Below are positions 7,415 to 14,345 of a stretch of DNA of 14,794 nucleotides, one piece after another. The stretch spans positions 1-14,794 of the forward strand of contig JAQGPE010000739.1 in the NCBI GenBank assembly GCA_028293225.1, in the 5' to 3' direction. Source of the stretch: Akkermansiaceae bacterium (GTDB lineage Bacteria > Verrucomicrobiota > Verrucomicrobiia > Verrucomicrobiales > Akkermansiaceae). Positions within the stretch are counted from its first letter, which is position 1. Each line of letters starts with the position of its first letter. Under the pieces are notes generated by a model that was given only the letters and a program-made list of their open reading frames with translations, did no database searches and was not told where the DNA came from. The translations under genes and the position numbers were made by a program.

Positions 7415-7866
7415 GGTTCGGTTGGGTCGGGTCCGTACTGGTTCGGGCCCACAGTCCCGCGGAGGAAACCGGTTTCGATCAGAGCCCAGATTCCTACGAT
7501 GGGAATCAAGCCGATGAGAACCCAAGTTCCCGGCTTGTCGCGGTCGTGCCAGCGCTTGATCTGGAGAGCCAGGATGACCCAGATGTAGGGAACTGCCAGG
7601 ATCAGCATCAGCAGGAAAAAGATCGGACCGGGGGAGTGGGTGATAACTTCTCCAGCCGGCGTGACAGTGGGCGCTGCAGGACCGGCGATCGCCGTAACGA
7701 TCCCCAAGACAATGCCGAATGCGAATCCGAAGCCAATTCCCCAAAGCCAGAAGGTTTTCCGGGGAATCCTGCCATCGAAGGAGGTCAGAATTTGCTTTGG
7801 AGTGAGTTTAGGTGCGGTGCTCAAATCCGTTGGCACAGGTGTCTGATAAGGGTCGGAGGAGTCCAT
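7411..7866 (-). CDS. DUF805 family inner-membrane protein
   Basis: This 151-residue protein has a polar N-terminus of about 30 residues, then SFDGRIPRKTFWLWGIGF, the entry motif of DUF805 (usually F.GR..R..FW). Hydrophobic segments at about 39-63, 80-101 and 114-130 suggest three or more membrane spans. The hallmark IKRWHDRDKPGTW lies between the last two, followed by a G-P-N-Y-G-type tail (VGPNQYGPDP) that is also characteristic. Function in the family is unknown. The last 4 bp overlap the end of the convergent rsmB gene. The ATG at 7866 is the first in the frame; no ribosome binding site stands out. Confidence 0.88.
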   Translation of the reverse strand: MDSSDPYQTPVPTDLSTAPKLTPKQILTSFDGRIPRKTFWLWGIGFGFAFGIVLGIVTAIAGPAAPTVTPAGEVITHSPGPIFFLLMLILAVPYIWVILALQIKRWHDRDKPGTWVLIGLIPIVGIWALIETGFLRGTVGPNQYGPDPTEP

Positions 7867-7967
7867 GGTTCTATAGGAATGACATAGACGGCCGGACGAT
7901 GCAATTCCCTAATTCTCACCTCATTGCGGTCCTGGCAATCACCGCCTTCCAGTGCCTCCTTCCAGCC

Positions 7968-8630
7968 TCAACCCTCTACCTCAGCTTTCGGCATCACCCG
8001 ATAAGCGCACCGCCGCTGCCCGGCCAAAAGGTGCTCCACCCGTTCGACGGATACCTCCGCTCCCAGCACCGAGCGGAACAGCTCCAGCTCCAGCCGGCAA
8101 AGTCCCTGGCACGAAGCGGCGGCAGCGCAGATCGGGCAATGCTTCTCGACCAGCAGAAATCCTCCCTCCTCATGGGGCGCTGCCTCCGCCATGTAGCCTT
8201 CGCGGGTGCGGATCGCGGCCAGCAGATCCAGTTTCCCGGACAGCTGAGTTTCCGCTTCCAGCGTCTTTGAATAGTTCGCTCTCTGATCGGCCGCACGATG
8301 CTCCAGCACCGCTTCCAGCGCTTCAGGGCCCAGCGCTTCAGCTGTGGCTTTCAGCAAGGCAACCGTCAGTTCGGCATAGGCCTCCGGGAAAAGCCGATTG
8401 GCGTCGGTGGTGAGTTCCCAGAATTTTCCCGGTCTTCCCACCGGCCCGGGCCGTTCCTGAAAGGTGACCAGATTTTCCTCCTGCAGGGCATAGAGGTGCT
8501 GCCGGATCGCCATCGGCGTGACCTCCAGCCGCTTGCTCAGTGAGCCCGCATCCATCGGGCCCTCGCTCTTGAGCAACTGGATGATCCGGCGCTGGGTCTT
8601 GTTCTCGGAGAGTTCGCGGCTGATCTGCAC
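7968..8630 (-). CDS. Winged-helix transcriptional regulator with C-terminal cysteine cluster (COG2345/SufR-like)
   Basis: This 220-residue protein starts at GTG 8630. Residues about 11-75 form a winged helix (RRIIQLLKSEGPMDAGSLSK, then TPMAIRQHLYALQEENLV and a wing with GPVGRPGKFWELT). The C-terminal half carries cysteines at 165, 168, 174, 178 and 208, spaced C-x2-C-x5-C-x3-C-x29-C within HCPICAAAASCQGLC and GQRRCAYRV. SufR-like regulators bind an Fe-S cluster through comparable cysteines, so a redox- or iron-responsive cluster is plausible, though the spacing differs from SufR as I remember it. The gene is divergent from an MFS transporter, with palindromes between them, so it probably represses that gene and itself. 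The predicted promoter places the transcript start next to the GTG, suggesting a leaderless message. Confidence 0.83.
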   Translation of the reverse strand: MQISRELSENKTQRRIIQLLKSEGPMDAGSLSKRLEVTPMAIRQHLYALQEENLVTFQERPGPVGRPGKFWELTTDANRLFPEAYAELTVALLKATAEALGPEALEAVLEHRAADQRANYSKTLEAETQLSGKLDLLAAIRTREGYMAEAAPHEEGGFLLVEKHCPICAAAASCQGLCRLELELFRSVLGAEVSVERVEHLLAGQRRCAYRVMPKAEVEG

Positions 8631-8637
8631 TGACAGG

Positions 8638-8666
8638 AATCTAAAGAAAAAACTTTACAAAGTCAA
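8638..8666 (-). promoter_or_regulatory. Sigma70-like promoter of the regulator gene
   Basis: On the minus strand TTGACT (complement of 8661-8666) is followed after exactly 17 bp by TAGATT (complement of 8638-8643). The start of transcription would fall near 8631, directly before the GTG at 8630. Confidence 0.55.
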
Positions 8667-8702
8667 GGTGAGCTTTAGGGCTATTTCTATAGTTTTTTCT
8701 TT
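8643..8702. promoter_or_regulatory. Palindromic operator candidates in the divergent promoter region
   Basis: AAAGAAAAAACT (8643-8654) and its perfect complement AGTTTTTTCTTT (8691-8702) form a 12-bp inverted repeat with a 36-bp spacer. Inside lies a second palindrome, ACTTTACAAAGT (8652-8663), which covers part of the regulator's promoter spacer and -35 element. Both are well placed for autoregulation and control of the MFS gene. A TATAGT at 8688-8693 could be the -10 of the MFS promoter, but no good -35 is visible for it. Confidence 0.5.
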
Positions 8703-8718
8703 GGAAAGGACCTGCATC

Positions 8719-10242
8719 ATGAACGACCTGGCTGAAATCTACGTTTCCCTGACCACCGCCAAGAAGGCGGCCTCGGAGGAAGCCTCCACCCCCACCGGCT
8801 CTGGCGACCCTCCGGCGACTACGTTAACCACGGGTGCGCCCGGTTCCGTGGGGCCCGCCCGCTGGTCCGAACTGCTTCAAGGCCGAAATCTTGGCCGGAC
8901 CCTCGTCCTGTCGGGCGGGGTGGCGGTTCACGCCGTCTATATCTACATCGTCGCCACGATCCTGCCTCAGATCGTGGGAGACATCGGCGGGGTGGATTAC
9001 TTCGCCTGGTCGACGACGTTGTTCATGGTCGGTTCGATCGTCGGGTCGGCTGCCGCGGCAGCGCTGGAATGTCGCAGCGGACCGGTGAAAGCGTATCGGT
9101 GGGCTCTGAGCCTCTTTGCCGTTGGCAGCCTGCTGTGCGCGCTGGCCCCTGCCATGCTGATTTTCGTGGCCGGTCGTTTTCTGCAAGGGCTGGGTGGCGG
9201 GCTGCTTCCGGCGCTTGCTTACACGACCATCCGGCAAATCTTCGAGGCCCGGTTGCATGCCAAGGCGATCTCCCTCGTCTCCGGAGTGTGGGGCATCTCG
9301 GCCCTGGTCGGCCCCTTGGCGGGCGGGCTGTTCGCGGCTTCCCATGCCTGGCGTGGCGCCTTCTGGATGGCCGTGCCGCTCTGCATGGTTTTTGCGGTTG
9401 TCATCACCAGGGTGCTGCCGGTCCGGTCCGCCTGGGACGTCGGCAGACCCACGGTACCGGCGGTGAGACTGGCGCTGCTGGCCATGGCTGCGCTGGCGAT
9501 TTCGGCGGGCAGCATCTTCGGACGGACGCTCGAAGCGATCATCGGAATCGTGGTGGCGGTTGCTCTGGCAGCGGTTCTGCTGCGCCTCGAGGACCGCTCC
9601 AGCCACCGGCTGTTCCCCCGGGAGATCGGCAGGCCGCGCCAGGAGCTGGGCGTGATCTCCAGCACCATGCTGCTCCTGACCCTGGGCAGCAGCGCGATGG
9701 CCTTCCTGCCCTATTTCCTCATCGAGATCTTTGGCGTCCAGGCTCTGACGGCAGGCTACATCGTGGCGCTCGAGGCGATCGGGTGGACGGCCACCGCGCT
9801 GCTGACGTCCTCGGTGTCTCCACGCCATGTCGGCAAGCTGATGCTGCTGTCGCCGCTGGTCATGATCCTCGCGGCAGGATCTTTGATCGCGAGCGTGTAC
9901 GCAGGCACCGTGGCGGGGATCAGCATCGCCATGGCCCTCACCGGCGTGAGCATGGGGCTGGCCTGGGCGCACTACGGCAACCGGATGATCGAGATCGCGC
10001 AGCCACAGGAACGCCCGCTGGCGGCCACGTTCCTCTCCACGAGTCAACTGCTCGGCACCGCTTTCGGCGCTGCCCTGGCCGGGATGGTGGTCAATTTGGC
10101 GGGACTGCCTCACGCGACGACCGCTGGGGAGATGCGGCACGCGGCGGTGATTCTCTTTAGCGTCTTCTCCGCGGCGCCTCTTCTCGCTGCCGCCCTGTGT
10201 GTGCTTTCGAAGCACTTCCGGTTTTCGGCAAAAGAGGTCTGA
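8719..10242 (+). CDS. MFS multidrug-type transporter (DHA2-like)
   Basis: This 507-residue integral membrane protein starts at 8719, with GGAAAGGA at 8703-8710 as ribosome binding site, 8 bp upstream. A polar N-terminal tail of about 55 residues, rich in Ala, Thr and Pro, precedes roughly 12-14 hydrophobic helices. Family signs include the TM1 region ending in TILPQIVGDIGG, the motif-A-like loop after TM2, GRFLQGLGGGLLPALAY (TM4, motif B), and SGVWGISALVGPLAGGLFA followed by WRGAFWMAVPL (motif C region), typical of proton-driven drug exporters. The divergent regulator and palindromic promoter region suggest that expression is induced by a signal sensed by that regulator. Substrate is unknown. 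The long polar N-terminus is unusual. The open frame extends upstream to 8518, antisense to the regulator, and is not used. Confidence 0.88.
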   Translation: MNDLAEIYVSLTTAKKAASEEASTPTGSGDPPATTLTTGAPGSVGPARWSELLQGRNLGRTLVLSGGVAVHAVYIYIVATILPQIVGDIGGVDYFAWSTTLFMVGSIVGSAAAAALECRSGPVKAYRWALSLFAVGSLLCALAPAMLIFVAGRFLQGLGGGLLPALAYTTIRQIFEARLHAKAISLVSGVWGISALVGPLAGGLFAASHAWRGAFWMAVPLCMVFAVVITRVLPVRSAWDVGRPTVPAVRLALLAMAALAISAGSIFGRTLEAIIGIVVAVALAAVLLRLEDRSSHRLFPREIGRPRQELGVISSTMLLLTLGSSAMAFLPYFLIEIFGVQALTAGYIVALEAIGWTATALLTSSVSPRHVGKLMLLSPLVMILAAGSLIASVYAGTVAGISIAMALTGVSMGLAWAHYGNRMIEIAQPQERPLAATFLSTSQLLGTAFGAALAGMVVNLAGLPHATTAGEMRHAAVILFSVFSAAPLLAAALCVLSKHFRFSAKEV

Positions 10243-10259
10243 AGTGGGGCGAAGGCGGG

Positions 10260-10301
10260 GCATTTTCGGACATTCATCAAGCCGTGGGTGCGCGAAAATG
10301 C
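10260..10301 (+). terminator. Inverted repeat downstream of the MFS gene
   Basis: GCATTTTCG (10260-10268) and CGAAAATGC (10293-10301) are perfect complements separated by 24 bp, 18 bp after the transporter stop and just ahead of the next promoter. There is no T tract. It could be a weak terminator or an operator for the downstream gene. Confidence 0.35.
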
Positions 10302-10317
10302 TATCTTGGCGCTGGAG

Positions 10318-10326
10318 TGATATATT
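10318..10326 (+). promoter_or_regulatory. Extended -10 promoter candidate for the lectin protein gene
   Basis: TGATATATT fits an extended -10 (TG-N-TATATT) in an AT-rich patch that contrasts with the surrounding sequence. No convincing -35 is seen. It would give a leader of about 95 nt before the ATG at 10430, containing AGGAGG (10335-10340) and a short open frame. Confidence 0.4.
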
Positions 10327-10429
10327 TAACCATGAGGAGGACACATCTTTTTGTGGAGAATCGATTCTTTCTATTCAGGTTGGGAGTGCATTTGAAATCC
10401 AAACTCACGAATGCATGACTCGAAATCCT

Positions 10430-12199
10430 ATGAAAAACCCAACTCCATCCTGCCGGTCTACGCGGGTAAAAAGAGCTCTCAGCGTCTGCGTCTTCGCCGC
10501 GTTCGCCGCCGCCCTGCCGCAGCATGCTTCCGCCGGTGAGGCTGCCTTGTTCGGCGGCACGGTCTACTATTCGGGCTCCCAGGCCGAATTGGACAAGGTC
10601 AAGAGCTCCGGCTTCACCACCGCGATCATCTGGACGCTGCATGTCGATGCCAATGGCGACATCAACCTCAATGGCAATCCGCTGGTGACGAACGGCGTGT
10701 ATGTCGGTGACGCGGGCTTTCCCGCCCGCTTGGCGACCTTGAAGAATTTCCCGACCACGATCAACCGGGTGGAGTTCTCGGTCGGCGCCTGGGGCAGCGG
10801 AGCCTTCCAGTCGATCAAGGATCAGATCGCGGCCAATGGCACCGGCTCGACCACGCGCCTCTACCGGAATTTCCAGACCCTGAAGAACGTCACCGGCGCC
10901 GATGCGATCAGCAATGACGACGAGGTGACCTACGACGTGGCCTCCACGGTGGCCTTCGGCAACATGCTGTCGAACATGGGCTACAGCTTCACGCTCTGCC
11001 CGTATACCAATGCCGGCTACTGGCAGCAGGTGAAAGCCCAGCTCGGCGACAAGGTCGACCGCGTCTACCTGCAGTGCTACGATGGCGGCGCCGGCAATGA
11101 TCCTGCCACCTGGAACGGCTACTTCGGCGGACTGAAGGTGATGCCGGGCGTCTGGGGCAGGCACTACAGCAATAGTACTGGAGATACCCCTGCGACGGTG
11201 AACTCGAAGATGAACAGCTGGCGCACCTCATCCGGGGCCAGCGGCGGCTTCTACTGGATGGCCGACGATCTGCTGAGCGATCCTTCGAACGGCACTTACG
11301 GCCAATACGGCAATGCGATCCAGTCCGCCTTCGGCGGCGTCTCCGCGGGCACCTTCTTCCTGGTCAACCGCAACAGCGGACTGCCGCTCGATGCCAGCGG
11401 CGCGGGCACCACGAATGGCACGCCGTTCATCCAGTCGACATTCAATGGCAATGCCAACCAGCAGTGGAAGCTGGGCGTGGATGATAGCAACCACTGGGTC
11501 CTGACCGGCGTCGGCAGTGGCCGGGTAGCCACGGTCGACGGCTATTCCTTCAACGACAACGCCGTGGTCAACCTGTGGGACAACATCGGCGCGCTGCACC
11601 AGAAGTTCAGCCTGGTGGACAAGGGCTCCGGCTACTTCTCCGTGGTCTTCTCGCACTCCGGCAAAGCGATGCAGACCCTGGGCAGCTCCACGGGATCGGG
11701 CGCGGCGATCGTCCAGAACGGAAACTCGTCCGGGCTGAATGCGCAGTGGAAATTCCAGTCGACCCTCAGTGCCGGCACCTATGCCGTGCTCGTTCGCCAC
11801 ACCGGCATGGCGCTGGACGCGAGCGGTGCGGGCACGGCCAATGGCACGCCGCTGATCCAGTCGCGTTACCATGGCGGGACCAACCAGAAATGGAACGTTT
11901 CGTCGCTGGGCGGCGGCCAGTTCGTCCTCACCGGCGTCGGCAGTGGCCGTGTCGCAACCGTCGATGGCTATTCCTACAGTGACAACGGGATCATCAACCT
12001 CTGGGACAACATCAATGCGCTGCACCAGAAGGTCAGCCTGGTCGATGTGGGCCAGGGCTGGGTCAACGTGGTCTTCCTCCACTCCGGCAAGGCCATGGAG
12101 GTGCTCTATAACTCCTCGGCCTCCGGCGCACCGGTCGGCCAGTACACTTTGGGCGCCCACGGCTACAACTCCCAGTGGTCCTTCCGCAACGCCTGGTAA
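10430..12199 (+). CDS. Secreted GH18-like barrel protein with tandem ricin-type lectin modules
   Basis: The product has 589 residues from ATG 10430 (ATG 10415 is an alternative). A signal peptide, KRALSVCVFAAFAAALPQHASA, is cleaved near residue 35. Residues about 38-300 resemble a GH18-type TIM barrel: AIIWTLHV, VEFSVGAW, DAISNDDE (158-165, comparable to the DxxDxDxE signature, with Ser161 in place of the second Asp but Asp163 and Glu165 kept) and YLQCYDGG (Y217-D218). Two modules follow, about 308-447 and 450-589, offset by 142 residues. Each has LDASGAGTxNGTPxIQ, NQ(Q/K)WK, TGVGSGRVATVDGYS and NLWDNI.ALHQK, as in RicinB-lectin_2 beta-trefoils. It probably binds, and perhaps cuts, GlcNAc-containing or other glycans outside the cell. 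Hydrolase activity is an inference from the motif. A strong hairpin follows the stop. Confidence 0.8.
   Translation: MKNPTPSCRSTRVKRALSVCVFAAFAAALPQHASAGEAALFGGTVYYSGSQAELDKVKSSGFTTAIIWTLHVDANGDINLNGNPLVTNGVYVGDAGFPARLATLKNFPTTINRVEFSVGAWGSGAFQSIKDQIAANGTGSTTRLYRNFQTLKNVTGADAISNDDEVTYDVASTVAFGNMLSNMGYSFTLCPYTNAGYWQQVKAQLGDKVDRVYLQCYDGGAGNDPATWNGYFGGLKVMPGVWGRHYSNSTGDTPATVNSKMNSWRTSSGASGGFYWMADDLLSDPSNGTYGQYGNAIQSAFGGVSAGTFFLVNRNSGLPLDASGAGTTNGTPFIQSTFNGNANQQWKLGVDDSNHWVLTGVGSGRVATVDGYSFNDNAVVNLWDNIGALHQKFSLVDKGSGYFSVVFSHSGKAMQTLGSSTGSGAAIVQNGNSSGLNAQWKFQSTLSAGTYAVLVRHTGMALDASGAGTANGTPLIQSRYHGGTNQKWNVSSLGGGQFVLTGVGSGRVATVDGYSYSDNGIINLWDNINALHQKVSLVDVGQGWVNVVFLHSGKAMEVLYNSSASGAPVGQYTLGAHGYNSQWSFRNAW
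11353..12199 (+). repeat. Internal 426-bp domain duplication in the lectin protein gene
   Basis: The two ricin-type modules are recognisably duplicated at the DNA level. For example, ACCGGCGTCGGCAGTGGCCG occurs at 11504 and 11930, and the NLWDNI...ALHQK stretch follows in both. Third positions have drifted, so the duplication is not recent. Confidence 0.7.
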
Positions 12200-12223
12200 C
12201 TCATTTCCGGAATGCATCGGGCG

Positions 12224-12267
12224 ATGGCCGGCGGATCGGGTGATCCACCGGCCATCGTCTCACTCTT
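12224..12267 (+). terminator. Strong intrinsic terminator-like hairpin after the lectin gene
   Basis: CGATGGCCGGCGGATC (12224-12239) pairs with GATCCACCGGCCATCG (12244-12259): 15 of 16 positions match, with a 4-nt loop. A pyrimidine-rich tail (TCTCACTCTT) follows. It begins 24 bp after the lectin gene stop and ends about 20 bp before the next start codon. Confidence 0.65.
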
Positions 12268-12278
12268 GTACTGCCTGT

Positions 12279-13487
12279 ATGATCAGGATCTTTTTCAGGG
12301 CAATGATCGCCGTCGGGCTCATCGCCACCATGGCCGCCGCGGAGGAGACCGTCGAAGCCAGGCTGGATGCCGCGCTGGCGGAGAAGCGCCCTTCCGAGCG
12401 CCTGGAGCGACTCGCGGACCTCTGCAAGGACATGGATGTCGCCGGCGTGAAAGCGGTGCTGAAGCGGGCCGGAGAGGTCCCGGAGTTCCGGGCCGGAGCG
12501 GTCCTCCGGCAGGCGGCGTTGCGGCGCTGGGCGGCGCTCGATCCCCAGGGAGCCTTCGATGACTTGTCCGCTCTTCCGGAGGGACGGACCAAACTGGAGG
12601 CCAGTGCTCTCGCAGCAGCGCGGTTGGCGGAGCAGGAGCCGAATGAAGCGGCCAGGAAGGTGCTGGCGATGCGCGGTGGTGCGGCGCGAGCCGCGGCGGT
12701 CGAGGCGATGGCGGAAGCCTGGGCGAAGAAAGATCCGCACGGACTGCTGGCATGGGTGAAGGGACGGCCTGCGGGGCCGGAGCGCGAGCTGGCCTACAGC
12801 CGGCTGCTTTTCAACTGGTGTCACAGCGAGCCGGAGAAGTGCTATGCGGAGGTCCGGAATCTGCCGCCGGACAACCTGAAGAACGCTCTGATCACGAACA
12901 TTGCCACGGCGTGGGCGCAGATGAATCTAGAAGGAGCCAAGGCGTGGGCGGCGCAGCTTCCGGAGGGAATTGAGAGAAATCTGGGGCTGTCCAATGTCGC
13001 CGAGTCCTGGGCGGACAGCGATCCAGGAGCCGCGGCGGCCTATGCTCTCGCATTGAGCGAACCCGCGGCGCGGCAGCCTGCCTGTGCCGCGGTGGCGGCG
13101 CGCTGGGTGACCCAGCAGCCAAGGGGCGCGGCGGACTGGACGGCTGCGCTGGAGGATGCCGGGACCCAGCAGATGGCGATTCCCCGGGTGATGAATTTCT
13201 GGGCGATGCTGGATCCGGTGGCGGCCGCTGCGTGGCTGGACGGCGCTCCCGTGCGGCCCGTGGCGGTGAACGCCTTCGTTGATACGGTCGTGGATCTGGC
13301 GCCCGATCTGGGAGCCCGGCAGGCTCTGCGGCTGGACCCTTCCCAACGCGATCCCGGTCTTTCCAGGTGTCTCGACCGCTGGATGCAGCTCGACCCCGAG
13401 GCTGCCCGCAAATGGGTGAACGAGACGGAACTGCCCCGGGAACTGAAGGAGCATTACCTGGCCGCGAACCCGCCGATTCAACGATGA
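12279..13487 (+). CDS. Exported alpha-helical repeat protein (32-residue Trp/Asp-Pro repeats)
   Basis: This 402-residue protein starts with a probable signal peptide (MIRIFFRAMIAVGLIATMAAA). The rest is a helical solenoid with a strict period. Tryptophans at 84, 148, 180, 212, 244, 276, 308 and 368 occupy one repeat position; Leu116 and Leu340 fill the gaps, so most intervals are exactly 32 residues. Four residues after each comes Asp-Pro, Glu-Pro or a variant (DP at 88, 152, 248, 312, 372). About ten repeats are visible, of the form W-A-x-x-D-P-x-x-A-x-x-W. The pattern recalls HEAT- or TPR-like helical pairs; I do not recognise a named family. No catalytic motif is seen, so a protein-binding scaffold is the best guess. 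Its TGA overlaps the next gene's ATG. ATG 12303 is an alternative start. Confidence 0.8.
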   Translation: MIRIFFRAMIAVGLIATMAAAEETVEARLDAALAEKRPSERLERLADLCKDMDVAGVKAVLKRAGEVPEFRAGAVLRQAALRRWAALDPQGAFDDLSALPEGRTKLEASALAAARLAEQEPNEAARKVLAMRGGAARAAAVEAMAEAWAKKDPHGLLAWVKGRPAGPERELAYSRLLFNWCHSEPEKCYAEVRNLPPDNLKNALITNIATAWAQMNLEGAKAWAAQLPEGIERNLGLSNVAESWADSDPGAAAAYALALSEPAARQPACAAVAARWVTQQPRGAADWTAALEDAGTQQMAIPRVMNFWAMLDPVAAAAWLDGAPVRPVAVNAFVDTVVDLAPDLGARQALRLDPSQRDPGLSRCLDRWMQLDPEAARKWVNETELPRELKEHYLAANPPIQR

Positions 13488-14281
13488 AAGCCATCTGTCT
13501 GGCGATCGGGCTTCTGCTGCTGGGATGGACCGCCGTGTCTTTGTCCGGGAAAAAGCCCCTCGTCGATTCGCCCGCGGGAACTGCCGGGATCACCGCCATC
13601 CGCGAGCCGGATCGGGACGCGGTCCAACGAATCCAGGCAGCCGTGACTGCGAAGGATCTCAACCGGTTTTCCGCGGCTTTCGATGCGGCTGCCAAGCGGG
13701 ATCCCAAAGCGACTGCCGGGCTGATCGAGGGCTCCGGGGAATTCCGGGAGACCGCGATGCGCTGTGTCGCTCAGGCTTGGGCCGAACGCGATCCGGCTGG
13801 AGCGCGGGACTGGGCCGGATCCTTGACCGACGCCACGGACCGGAGCAGCGCTCTGACTTATGTCTGCTTTCAGATCGTGCAGACGGATCCCGGGCAGGCG
13901 TTGCGGATCGCGAAAGAGGACGGACTGAACGATGGGAATGGCACCATCCGCAATCTCGCCCAGCAGTGGGCCGAACGGGATTTTTCGGCGGCCAGGGAGT
14001 GGGCGAAGGCCCTGTCGCAGGGGCCGGAGCGGAATGAGATTTTCGGCAAGCTGGCGATGGCCCGGGCCGCCTCCGATCCGGTCGAGGCGGCTCAACTGGT
14101 GGTCTCGGAAATCCCGCCCGGACCCTCCCAGGAGGAAGCGGCCATGACGGTCCTGAATCGCTGGCTGGGCCGCGACTCGAAGGCTGCGGCCGAATGGGTG
14201 GCCGGCTTTCCCGATAGCGACCTGAAGGAGCGGGCGAACCGGGAGATCGCCGGTTTTCTGAGCGCCGGAGGGGGCCCATAG
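13484..14281 (+). CDS. Second exported or membrane-anchored Trp/Asp-Pro repeat protein
   Basis: This 265-residue paralogue of the upstream gene starts at the ATG inside the overlapping ATGA. An N-terminal hydrophobic stretch (KAICLAIGLLLLGWTAVSL) is either a signal peptide or an anchor, followed by a Pro/Gly linker. Repeat positions fall at about 69, 99 (W), 131, 162 (W), 194 and 227 (W), spaced 30-33 residues, with DP or D four residues later (D73, D103, D135, D166, D198, D231). The clearest unit is WAERDPAGARDWAGSL. It has about six repeats, fewer and less regular than its neighbour. Shared repeat type, shared export and overlapping genes suggest that the two proteins work together. No enzymatic motif is visible, and the function is unknown. 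Confidence 0.8.
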   Translation: MKAICLAIGLLLLGWTAVSLSGKKPLVDSPAGTAGITAIREPDRDAVQRIQAAVTAKDLNRFSAAFDAAAKRDPKATAGLIEGSGEFRETAMRCVAQAWAERDPAGARDWAGSLTDATDRSSALTYVCFQIVQTDPGQALRIAKEDGLNDGNGTIRNLAQQWAERDFSAAREWAKALSQGPERNEIFGKLAMARAASDPVEAAQLVVSEIPPGPSQEEAAMTVLNRWLGRDSKAAAEWVAGFPDSDLKERANREIAGFLSAGGGP

Positions 14282-14296
14282 AGACCCCTGGAAATG

Positions 14297-14325
14297 AAAA
14301 AGCCCAGCGTGATGCCGGGCTTTTT
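14297..14325. terminator. Bidirectional intrinsic terminator
   Basis: AAAAAGCCC (14297-14305) pairs perfectly with GGGCTTTTT (14317-14325) around an 11-nt loop region, giving a GC stem with a T tract on either strand. It lies 16 bp after the repeat-protein gene and 20 bp after the end of nuoF on the other strand, so it serves both. Confidence 0.9.
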
Positions 14326-14345
14326 CGAGAGAGGAGTCGAGCGCC

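Noticed and set aside
6056..7744. 562-codon open frame on the minus strand
   Set aside because: It is antisense to rsmB, has no recognisable domain and is rich in Arg, His, Pro and Gln as expected for the complement of GC-rich coding DNA. The plus-strand product has complete family motifs.
10201..10215. Perfect palindrome GTGCTT-TCG-AAGCAC near the end of the MFS gene
   Set aside because: It lies inside coding sequence, has no T tract and could arise by chance from the codons there.
8824..10344. 506-codon open frame on the minus strand
   Set aside because: It is antisense to the MFS gene, with low-complexity Arg/Gln/Asp/His composition. The transporter on the other strand is clearly the real gene.
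11228..12217. 329-codon open frame on the minus strand
   Set aside because: It is antisense to the lectin modules. Its apparent internal repeats merely mirror the duplicated ricin domains.
14297..14325. Possible attenuator or small RNA
   Set aside because: Position and symmetry between two converging gene ends are fully explained by a bidirectional terminator.
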